Below the pieces are notes generated by a model. That model was not told the origin of the DNA, made no database searches, and was given only the letters and a program-made list of their open reading frames with translations. A program made the translations under genes and the position numbers. From positions 1 through 13,840 of the forward strand of contig JBBQVL010000100.1 in the NCBI GenBank assembly GCA_038211615.1: 13,840 bases of DNA. Direction: 5' to 3'. The stretch comes from DASWJZ01 sp038211615 (GTDB lineage Bacteria > Pseudomonadota > Alphaproteobacteria > Rhizobiales > Afifellaceae). This document shows, one piece after another, positions 6,881-13,214 of the stretch. Position 1 is the stretch's first letter. Every line of letters starts with the position of its first letter.

Positions 6881-7513
6881 ATGCCTGTCGCCGACAACGC
6901 CGATCTTGTTCTCTACTACGCGCCGCAGAGCCGGGCGGTCACGGCGCTCCGCCTCATGGAGGAGCTCGAGCGCCCCTACCGGCTCGAAGTCATCGACCTG
7001 AACAGGGGCGACCAGAAGAAGCCGGAGTTTCTCGCGCGCAATCCGATGGGCAAGGTGCCGCTGGTGCTCGACGGCGACATAGCGATCGCCGAGACCGGCG
7101 CGATCTTTGCCTATCTCGCCGACAAGTATGCGGCGGGGCGGCTTGCCCCGCTCGCCGGTGCGCCGGAGCGGGCCGACTATCTCCGCTGGCTGTTCTTCGC
7201 GGCCGGCGTGATGGAGCCGGCCTTCGGCGAGAAATTCTTCAAGTGGAACGTGCCGAGCCGGTCGGTCGGCTGGGGCTCGTTCGGCGACATGCTCTCGACC
7301 GTCACGAACGCGGTCGCGAGAAGCGAATGGCTCGCGGGCCGCTTCAGCGCCGCGGACATCTATGTCGCCTCGACGCTCCGCTACGGGATGCTCTTCGGCA
7401 TCATCGAGAAGGGGGGCCCGCTCGCCGATTACGTCGCGCGATGGGTGGCGCGACCCGCCTCCGAGCGCGCCGCGGCAATCGACGCGCGCCACGCGCCGAA
7501 GCCCGAGAGATAA
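6881..7513 (+). CDS. Glutathione S-transferase-like protein
   Basis: Predicted cytoplasmic glutathione-dependent enzyme of unknown substrate. The 210-residue protein has the two-domain GST layout. The N-terminal thioredoxin-like half has LVLYYAPQSRAVTALRLMEE (candidate catalytic Ser17), the cis-proline P60 in GKVPLVLDG and E71-T72 in AETGAI, which contact glutathione. A helical C-terminal half from about 95 carries SEWLAGRFSAADIYVASTLR, the usual N-capping/hydrophobic staple region. The ATG at 6881 was chosen for AAGGAG at 6867-6872; an ATG 12 codons upstream has no such site. It is a single gene with a putative SOS operator in front, so it may respond to DNA damage. The class and reaction cannot be assigned by eye. 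Confidence 0.88.
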   Translation: MPVADNADLVLYYAPQSRAVTALRLMEELERPYRLEVIDLNRGDQKKPEFLARNPMGKVPLVLDGDIAIAETGAIFAYLADKYAAGRLAPLAGAPERADYLRWLFFAAGVMEPAFGEKFFKWNVPSRSVGWGSFGDMLSTVTNAVARSEWLAGRFSAADIYVASTLRYGMLFGIIEKGGPLADYVARWVARPASERAAAIDARHAPKPER

Positions 7514-7530
7514 GCTCGCGCTGCGAACGG

Positions 7531-7578
7531 GCGGATGTTGCTTCGCCCCTGAAAACAGAAATATTCGAAGACATCCGC
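7531..7578. repeat. Bulged stem-loop downstream of the GST-like gene
   Basis: Left arm GCGGATGT (7531-7538), a 2-nt bulge and CTTCG (7541-7545) pair with CGAAG (7566-7570) and ACATCCGC (7571-7578), enclosing an A-rich 20-nt loop. The stem is 13 bp. No T-run follows, so it is not a classical intrinsic terminator. It may stabilise the GST mRNA 3' end or act as a leader element of the next gene. A second short hairpin (CCGCGG at 7614-7619 and 7625-7630) sits just before the ribosome binding site at 7634-7640. Confidence 0.5.
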
Positions 7579-7645
7579 GCGAAACCCGCTGCCCCTATCG
7601 ACCCGCCCACAGTCCGCGGAATTGCCGCGGCGCGGGAAGGAAACC

Positions 7646-8710
7646 ATGAACAGATCGATGAAACTGGGCGCTATGCTCGCCCTGACGGCAACGCTTTGCG
7701 GCAGCGCCGCGGCGGCGCCGCTGAGCTACGAGGCACTTCAGCCACTGACCGGGTGGTCGATTTTCCCCAACACGCGCACTCCGGCGGCAGCCGTGGATTC
7801 CGCCGGTGTGGTGCATCTCAGGGGCGGGCTGCACGGCAAGGCCGGTATTTCTCTCAGCCCCTTCTCGATGCCGCTCGCCTATCGGCCGAACAAGATCATC
7901 TATGTGCCCGTCGACCTCAGTAACGGGCGGCCCGGCCGGCTCGACATCCGTCCCGACGGGTTCGTCGTCGTGCATGCCCCGCCGGGCGAGGATGCCCGAT
8001 ACTTCGTCTCCCTCGAAGGGGTCAGCTATCCGAGATCCGGAGCGCCGCTTCAATATAATGCGCTTGCGCTGATCAACGGCTGGCATGCCTATGACAACAC
8101 GACGCGGACCCCGTCCGGCGCAATTGACGCCAACAATATCGTGCATCTGAAGGGTGCGATCCACCAGAGCCTCGGGGCCAACAGCCCACGCCCATTCGTG
8201 CTGCCGCCCGCGCTCCGCCCGGACAAGATCATCTTCGTGCCGATCGACTGCATCAACGGCAAGCCCGGCCGACTGATGATCAAGCCGGACGGCACAGTCA
8301 CAGAGCGCGCCGCCGGCGATTTCATCAACGCCCAGCTCTTCACCTCGCTCGAAGGTGTGAGCTATCCGAAGTCGGCCGCGCCGCTGCAGTTCAAGGCCTT
8401 CGCGCTGATCAATGGCTGGAAGACATACAACGGCGCTACGCGGGCTCCCTCGGGCGCCCTCGATTCGGAGGGAATCGTGCACCTGCAGGGCACGATGTAC
8501 GAGCCGACCGGCAACAGCGCATTGCCCTTCGCGCTGCCGCCGGCGCTGCGGCCGAACGGTAACATCTACGTTCGCGTCACGATGCTGAACGGAGCGACGG
8601 GACGGCTGGACATTCATCCCGACGGGTCGGTCGGGCTGCAATCCGACGGCCCGTTCAGCGTCGCCCGCAGCCTGACTTCGCTTGAGGGCGTCACCTACGC
8701 GAAGAACTGA
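7646..8710 (+). CDS. Exported protein with three tandem phage-tail-like domains
   Basis: I do not recognise a named family for the whole 354-residue protein. It starts at ATG 7646 with GGGAAGG upstream and has a clear Sec signal peptide (hydrophobic core about 7-17, probable cleavage in the SAAAA stretch at 20-24). The rest is three consecutive repeats: residues 25-133, 134-245 and 246-354. Each repeat has GW near its start (W37, W146, W258), then a V-H-L-[RKQ]-G strand, a P-x-x-[YL]-[RP]-P-turn region, G-R-L-x-I-x-P-D-G, and ends with SLEGV[ST]Y (122, 234, 345). This order of motifs resembles beta-sandwich modules seen in phage tail and receptor-binding proteins, which suggests a binding or adhesion role outside the cytoplasm. 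No catalytic motif is visible. No phage genes lie nearby. Confidence 0.85.
   Translation: MNRSMKLGAMLALTATLCGSAAAAPLSYEALQPLTGWSIFPNTRTPAAAVDSAGVVHLRGGLHGKAGISLSPFSMPLAYRPNKIIYVPVDLSNGRPGRLDIRPDGFVVVHAPPGEDARYFVSLEGVSYPRSGAPLQYNALALINGWHAYDNTTRTPSGAIDANNIVHLKGAIHQSLGANSPRPFVLPPALRPDKIIFVPIDCINGKPGRLMIKPDGTVTERAAGDFINAQLFTSLEGVSYPKSAAPLQFKAFALINGWKTYNGATRAPSGALDSEGIVHLQGTMYEPTGNSALPFALPPALRPNGNIYVRVTMLNGATGRLDIHPDGSVGLQSDGPFSVARSLTSLEGVTYAKN
7718..8707 (+). repeat. Three tandem domain-coding repeats (327, 336 and 327 nt)
   Basis: The units are 7718-8044, 8045-8380 and 8381-8707. Units 2 and 3 are closer to each other (both begin PLQ, share ALINGW, TR.PSGA.D and LPPALRP) than to unit 1, which has lost some of these positions. 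This suggests that the most recent duplication produced units 2 and 3. Similarity is clear at protein level and more diverged at DNA level, so the duplication is not recent. Confidence 0.8.
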
Positions 8711-8734
8711 AGGTCGGACGCAGCTTCGAAAGGC

Positions 8735-8757
8735 AGGGAGGGGCAATCCCCTCTCTT
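8735..8757. terminator. Possible terminator hairpin between convergent genes
   Basis: GAGGGG (8738-8743) pairs with CCCCTC (8748-8753) around a CAAT loop, and the stem can extend outward by two or three pairs including a G-T wobble. The downstream sequence on the + strand is pyrimidine-rich but has only a short T content. It sits in the 58-nt gap between two convergent genes, where termination is expected. Confidence 0.5.
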
Positions 8758-8768
8758 CACCTTCGCGG

Positions 8769-10400
8769 CTACGCGCTGATCTTGATGCAGTTCCGGCCGG
8801 CGCGCTTGGCTTCGTAAAGCGCGCCGTCGGCGAGGCGAAGCGCCGCGTCGATCTCGACAATACTCGGATCGACGAAGGTCACGCCGAAGCTCGCGGTCAC
8901 CGAGACCTCGCCCTTGATCGCCGAAACCCTCTGCGCGGCGACGGCGTGACGAAGGCGGTTCGTCACCTCCTCGGCGGTGCCCGCCAGCCCGTCCGCGATG
9001 ACGATGGCGAATTCCTCGCCGCCGAGCCGCCCGAGCAAATCCGTCTCGCGGAGCTGCGCGCGGCATTCCTCGGCGATCATCGCCAGCACGAGATCGCCCG
9101 CCGCGTGGCCGAACCGGTCGTTGATCGCCTTGAAGTAGTCGATGTCGAGCATGATGACGGCGATGTCGCCGCCGGCGCGACGCATGCGCTCGAACTCCCG
9201 CGCCGCCCGTTTCATGAAGCCGCGGCGATTGAGCAGGCCGGTGAGGAGATCGGTTTCCGACAGGAGCTCGAGCTGCGCCATCATCAGCTTGCGCTCGGTG
9301 ATGTCGCGCAGGTGAATTACGATCCCCCCGATGCTCGGCACTGCCGTCAGGTCCTTCGCGATGATCTCGAAGTCCCGCCACGCGCCCGCTGAGTGGAGCA
9401 GCGGCAGCTCCGACCAAGTCTCCGCGCCGGGACGCGCAAGAGCGCTCGCCAGGAAACGGTCAATGTCGGCGGCGCGATCCGGCGGTGCGAACTCGGAAAG
9501 CCGCTTGCCAAGGAGTTCGCTTGTCGCGTAGCCGAGCACGTTCATTGCGCTGGAGCTCTCGTATATGAAGCTGCCATCGGGGCCGACGATCGCGATGATG
9601 TCGGAGGCGTTCTCGATCAGCGAGCGGTAGCGCTCCTCGCTCCGCCTCAGCGTCTCCGATTCGCGTTCCGCCAGTCTGGCAAGCTTGCGGTCGAATGACG
9701 CGCTCGCCAGCGCCAGGATCAGCATGATCGCGGTGACGCCGACAACGGCGACCGCGAGGCTCCCGGGCTGCAACGCCGTCGGATCGGCCGACATCGGGAC
9801 ATGGCCGTCCATGTGGAACGTCGCGGCCGCCATGCCGGTGTAATGCATGCCGGCGATCGCCAAGCCCATCAGGGCGGAGGCGGCAAACTGCTGCCAGGTG
9901 CGGTCGGTGTGGAACGCCAGGGCAAGGGCGGCGGTCGCGGCGACGATCGCGATCGCCACCGAAATCGCCACAAGCGCGTGGTCGTACGTTACCGAGACGC
10001 CGGGCATCCGCATGGCGGCCATGCCCGTGTAGTGCATGGTCACGACCGCCAGCCCGACGAGAGCGCCGCCGACGAGAACCGGAACGAGACGCGCGCCGAG
10101 CCTGCAGATTACATGAAGCCCGACCACCGTCGCCGCGACCGGCAGCACGAACGACACTGCCGTCAGCCGCAATTCATACGTGACGGGCACAGGCATGACG
10201 AAGGCAAGCATGCCGACGAAATGCATCGACCAGATGCCGCCGCCGAGCGCCAGGGCGGCCGCGAACAGCCACCAGCGACGCGCCCCTCCCCCCGCCACGA
10301 CCAGCCGGCCGGTCAGGTTGAGCGCGGTGAACGACGCAAGCATCGCCACCCCGATCGAAAGCGCTACCAGGAAAAGATCGTAGTCGCCGTCCATAGGCAT
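8769..10400 (-). CDS. Membrane diguanylate cyclase with MHYT, PAS and GGDEF domains
   Basis: Predicted enzyme making cyclic di-GMP from two GTP, controlled by an N-terminal membrane sensor. The 543-residue protein has about seven membrane helices forming an MHYT domain. Its diagnostic M-H-[YF] motifs are MHFVGM (59), MHYTGM (122) and MHYTGM (185), thought to bind a metal and sense a diatomic gas. A short coiled linker leads to a PAS domain (about 254-365, ending HLRDITERK) and a GGDEF domain (about 380-543). The active site reads GGEEF (460-464), a catalytically competent variant. An RxxD motif (R451-D454) five residues upstream is the inhibitory I-site, so product feedback is likely. Two start codons are possible (10400 or 10394); neither has a strong ribosome binding site. 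Confidence 0.93.
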   Translation of the reverse strand: MPMDGDYDLFLVALSIGVAMLASFTALNLTGRLVVAGGGARRWWLFAAALALGGGIWSMHFVGMLAFVMPVPVTYELRLTAVSFVLPVAATVVGLHVICRLGARLVPVLVGGALVGLAVVTMHYTGMAAMRMPGVSVTYDHALVAISVAIAIVAATAALALAFHTDRTWQQFAASALMGLAIAGMHYTGMAAATFHMDGHVPMSADPTALQPGSLAVAVVGVTAIMLILALASASFDRKLARLAERESETLRRSEERYRSLIENASDIIAIVGPDGSFIYESSSAMNVLGYATSELLGKRLSEFAPPDRAADIDRFLASALARPGAETWSELPLLHSAGAWRDFEIIAKDLTAVPSIGGIVIHLRDITERKLMMAQLELLSETDLLTGLLNRRGFMKRAAREFERMRRAGGDIAVIMLDIDYFKAINDRFGHAAGDLVLAMIAEECRAQLRETDLLGRLGGEEFAIVIADGLAGTAEEVTNRLRHAVAAQRVSAIKGEVSVTASFGVTFVDPSIVEIDAALRLADGALYEAKRAGRNCIKISA

Positions 10401-10512
10401 CCAGCCAGACTATCCGCCGGGCATGAACGTTGGCTTAAGCCACGGGGATTGCGGGAAGGCCGACTCACCTCGGCGCATGGATAACGATAGCTGAACGCCG
10501 CGAAAGTGGCGG

Positions 10513-11637
10513 TCAGCTCTCCTCGAACGGCAACGAGGGAAGCGGCTCGGGCTTCGGCGTCTCGAGGCCGATCAGGCCGATGTCGTGCCCGCGGCGGGTG
10601 ACCTTGTCGCTCGACACGAGGATCTGGTCGATATCCTTGGTGACCGCGTTGAAATGCTTCTGCAGGTTCCGTGCGCGATCGTCGAGCCGGTCGACGTCGA
10701 GCATCATCTTCGCCACTTCGTCCTGGATCTCGTGCGCCTTTTCCCGCAGCCGCTGGTCACGCAGCACCTGCTGGATGACCTGGATGGAAAGGAGGAGAAG
10801 CGATGGCGAGACGATCATGACGCGCTCGCGATAGGCGCGCTGCACCACGTCGTCGAAGCTTTCGTGAATCTCGGCGAAGATTGACTCCGACGGCACGAAC
10901 ATGAAGGCGGTGTCGTGCGTCTCGCCGGGTATCAGGTATTTTTCGCGGATGTCCTTCACGTGCTTCTGCAGGTCGCCGCGATAGCGCGTCGCCGCCGCCT
11001 TCAGCGCCTCGGGATTGTCTGCGGCCTTCAGCGCGGTGTGCGCCTCGAGCGGGAATTTCGCATCGATGACGAGCGGCGCGGCGCCGTTCGGGAGATAGAT
11101 CACGCAATCCGGCCGCGCCCCGGACTTCAACGTGAACTGGAACGCGAAGGCGCTGGCCGGCATGTTGTCGGAGACGATCGACTCCATCCGCCCCTGGCCG
11201 AACGCGCCGCGCGTCTGCTTGTTGCCGAGGATGCCGGAAAGCGTGGTGACCTGCCCGGTGAGGTCGGAGATGGTCGCCTGCGCGGCATCGATCACCGCCA
11301 GCCGCTCATGCAGCTTCTTCAGGTTGTCGTGGGTGTTCTTGCTCGACTCGCCCATCGACTGGTTGAGGCGGTCGGTCATGCCGTCGAGCCGTTCGGAGAG
11401 TGTCTTGTTGAGCTCCGCCTGACGGCCGCCGAGATGCTCCTGCATCGCCTGGATGCGGCCGCTCGTCTCCGACTGCGCCAGGAGCAGCGTCGCGATGCGG
11501 CCTTCAAGCTCCGCCGCCCGCGCCGACGCCTCCGCCCCCGCCTGCCGGCCGGCCTGACCGGCGCGCCAAAGCACCAGCAGGCATCCGGCGAGAAGCAGGG
11601 CGGCAACGAGCAGTACGGCGGCGACGAATGTTTCCAT
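10513..11637 (-). CDS. rmuC: DNA recombination protein RmuC homologue
   Basis: RmuC is a membrane-anchored protein that limits inversions and rearrangements between repeats in E. coli; a nuclease role is inferred in the family. The 374-residue product has one N-terminal membrane segment (about 4-24) and a long Ala/Glu/Gln-rich coiled coil to about 125. The RmuC core follows with GNKQTRGAFGQGRME, RPDCVIYLP (D177) and LVIDAKFPLE (D192-x-K194), the last two resembling the D...DxK of PD-(D/E)XK nucleases. The C-terminal part has FVPSESIFAEI and VMIVSPSLLLL. The ATG at 11637 gives the usual membrane start; the frame stays open 107 codons upstream, but that part reads as low-complexity shadow sequence. 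The ribosome binding site is weak. It lies 112 nt upstream of the diguanylate cyclase gene on the same strand. Confidence 0.9.
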   Translation of the reverse strand: METFVAAVLLVAALLLAGCLLVLWRAGQAGRQAGAEASARAAELEGRIATLLLAQSETSGRIQAMQEHLGGRQAELNKTLSERLDGMTDRLNQSMGESSKNTHDNLKKLHERLAVIDAAQATISDLTGQVTTLSGILGNKQTRGAFGQGRMESIVSDNMPASAFAFQFTLKSGARPDCVIYLPNGAAPLVIDAKFPLEAHTALKAADNPEALKAAATRYRGDLQKHVKDIREKYLIPGETHDTAFMFVPSESIFAEIHESFDDVVQRAYRERVMIVSPSLLLLSIQVIQQVLRDQRLREKAHEIQDEVAKMMLDVDRLDDRARNLQKHFNAVTKDIDQILVSSDKVTRRGHDIGLIGLETPKPEPLPSLPFEES

Positions 11638-11662
11638 GCCGCGGGGGAATAGCTGATTCGTA

Positions 11663-11696
11663 CGGAAGCCCCGAAGCGGGGGCTCCGGGGCTTCCG
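11663..11696. repeat. Perfect 11-bp inverted repeat upstream of rmuC
   Basis: CGGAAGCCCCG (11663-11673) is exactly complementary to 11686-11696 with a 12-nt loop. A competing 6-bp hairpin, 11667-11672 with 11679-11684, uses part of the left arm and the loop. The element ends 26 nt before the rmuC start, read on the - strand, and lies about 70 nt past the end of the EF-hand gene. It has no T-run. It could be a factor-dependent terminator for the EF-hand gene, a leader structure for rmuC or a REP-like element. Confidence 0.55.
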
Positions 11697-11764
11697 ATGC
11701 GCCAGGACGAGCGGTTGGGGGGCTTGTGCCGCTCGCCCTGGAACCTGCGTCCGCCGGCTTCGTG

Positions 11765-12331
11765 CTAGTTGGCCGGCGGGCCGGCGTCCGGAGCGTTGTC
11801 GTCGGGACCCTGATCGTCCGGACCGCCGTCGGCCGGACCGTGATTCCACCAGTGGCGCCATCCTCCCGGCCCGCGCGGGCCGTGCGGGGGGCCGCGATGG
11901 TCGGCGCGCGACAGAACGCCGTCGCCATTGCGATCGAAATCAGCGACGACCGAGCCAAAGCGCGAGTCGATCTCGGCTTTGCTCAGGGCGGCGTCGCCAT
12001 CGGGGTCGAGGAACTGGAAGGCGCGGACCGCCATCGGCTTGGTGATCTCCGCCCAGAGCGCCTCGAACTCCGTCAGCGAAAGGTTGCCGTTCTTGTCGGC
12101 GTCGAACTCGGAGAAACGGGCGTTGACGGCCGCGTTGATCTCGTCCTGCGACAGCGCGCCGTCCTTGTTGGTGTCGATCGCGCTCAGCATCTGGTTGCCA
12201 AGCCCGTCGCCCATCGGGCCGAGGCCGAGCGGACCGAAGCCGCGCTCCGCATAGCTCGATCCGACCATGAACAGCCCGCCCGCCACGGCGAGCGCACTGG
12301 TGGCCAGCGCAACCTTCACACTTCGTCTCAT
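11765..12331 (-). CDS. Exported protein with four EF-hand calcium-binding motifs
   Basis: Predicted periplasmic or secreted calcium-binding protein of 188 residues. The ATG at 12331 has AAGGAG 7 nt upstream and gives a basic start, a hydrophobic core (about 7-24) and a probable signal-peptidase site after SSYA (residue 28); a longer frame to 12445 lacks these features. Four EF-hand loops follow at 53-64 (DTNKDGALSQDE), 77-88 (DADKNGNLSLTE), 109-120 (DPDGDAALSKAE) and 133-144 (DRNGDGVLSRAD). Loop 3 has Ala instead of the usual Gly at position 6 and loop 4 ends in Asp, so these may bind more weakly. The tail from 146 is rich in Gly, Pro, His, Trp and Asp and probably disordered. It is divergent from a two-component system, which hints at a shared regulatory circuit. 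Confidence 0.88.
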   Translation of the reverse strand: MRRSVKVALATSALAVAGGLFMVGSSYAERGFGPLGLGPMGDGLGNQMLSAIDTNKDGALSQDEINAAVNARFSEFDADKNGNLSLTEFEALWAEITKPMAVRAFQFLDPDGDAALSKAEIDSRFGSVVADFDRNGDGVLSRADHRGPPHGPRGPGGWRHWWNHGPADGGPDDQGPDDNAPDAGPPAN

Positions 12332-12497
12332 GAACCGTCTCCTTGGGTCTTCGATGACCGGAGATTGGGAGGCGAATGTCGCAAGACTATCCTCGCCGAC
12401 ACGCTGCTTTGTCGTCATTCGTGCCGGGACGGGTGCGGGACACAATCTGATACACTTTTCCGCAAGCGCCTCGGAAAGCTTGGGGTTAGTTCACCGG
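12332..12497. promoter_or_regulatory. Divergent intergenic region, EF-hand gene and response regulator
   Basis: This 166-nt gap must hold promoters for both divergent genes, but I could not identify convincing -35/-10 pairs on either strand. An inverted repeat TTTCCG (12457-12462) / CGGAAA (12472-12477) with a 9-nt centre lies 20 nt before the response regulator start and is a possible operator or leader hairpin. Confidence 0.4.
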
Positions 12498-13214
12498 ATG
12501 GAACGCACGCCGCACATCCTGATCGTCGACGACCATCGCGACATCCGCGATCTCCTGGCGCGCTTTCTGACGAAGCACGGGCTGCGCGCCAGCGTCGCGG
12601 AGAGCGCCGCGGCGGCGCGCAAGACGATGCAGGCCGCCGACATCGATCTCGTCGTGCTCGACATCATGATGCCGGGCGAGGATGGGCTGTCGCTGACGCG
12701 ATCGCTGCGCGAGAACACCGACATTCCCGTCATCCTGCTCACCGCCATGGGCGAGGAGACCGACCGCATCATCGGGCTGGAGGTCGGCGCCGACGACTAC
12801 GTGGCGAAGCCGTTCAATCCGCGCGAGCTCCTGGCGCGCATCAAGGCGGTGCTGCGCCGCGCGCAGACCGTCCCGGCGCCGCGCGAGAAAGGTCAGGGGC
12901 AGCTTCGCTTCGACCGCTGGATCCTCGATCTCGGACGGCGCGAACTGATCCGCGAGGACGATGTCGCGGTCCCGCTGTCGAGCGGCGAGTTCCGGCTCCT
13001 CACGGTGCTCCTCGACCGGCCCGGAATGGTGCTCTCCCGCGACCAGCTTCTCGACCTGACGCGCGGACGTTCGGCGCAACCGTTCGACCGCTCGATCGAC
13101 AACCAGATCAGCCGGCTGCGCAAGAAGCTCGAGCGCGACCCGAGGACGCCCGAACTGATCAAGACCGCATGGGGCGACGGCTATAGTTTTTCCGGGGAGG
13201 TGATCCGGCCATGA
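12498..13214 (+). CDS. OmpR-family two-component response regulator
   Basis: Predicted DNA-binding regulator phosphorylated by the kinase encoded next to it. The 238-residue protein has a receiver domain with D11-D12, phospho-acceptor D55 (VVLDIMMPGEDG), T82 and K104 (VAKPFNP). A winged-helix domain begins around 140 (LSSGEFRLLTVLLDRPGMVL) and includes SIDNQISRLRKKLE and AWGDGYSF, the OmpR-subfamily pattern. ATG 12498 places the receiver start correctly, but its ribosome binding site is poor; the frame is open upstream to 12267, overlapping the divergent gene. The stop overlaps the kinase start in ATGA. It resembles OmpR more than PhoB, but the target genes are unknown; the divergent EF-hand gene is a candidate. 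Confidence 0.92.
   Translation: MERTPHILIVDDHRDIRDLLARFLTKHGLRASVAESAAAARKTMQAADIDLVVLDIMMPGEDGLSLTRSLRENTDIPVILLTAMGEETDRIIGLEVGADDYVAKPFNPRELLARIKAVLRRAQTVPAPREKGQGQLRFDRWILDLGRRELIREDDVAVPLSSGEFRLLTVLLDRPGMVLSRDQLLDLTRGRSAQPFDRSIDNQISRLRKKLERDPRTPELIKTAWGDGYSFSGEVIRP

Noticed and set aside
7595..8860. 421-codon - strand frame opposite the triplicated protein
   Set aside because: Its repeating motifs mirror the repeats of the + strand gene; it has no signal peptide and no ribosome binding site of note.
10401..10512. GGCTTAAGCC palindrome between rmuC and the cyclase gene as a CtrA or regulatory site
   Set aside because: Only one TTAA is present; CtrA sites need TTAA-N7-TTAA, and a 10-bp palindrome alone is weak evidence.
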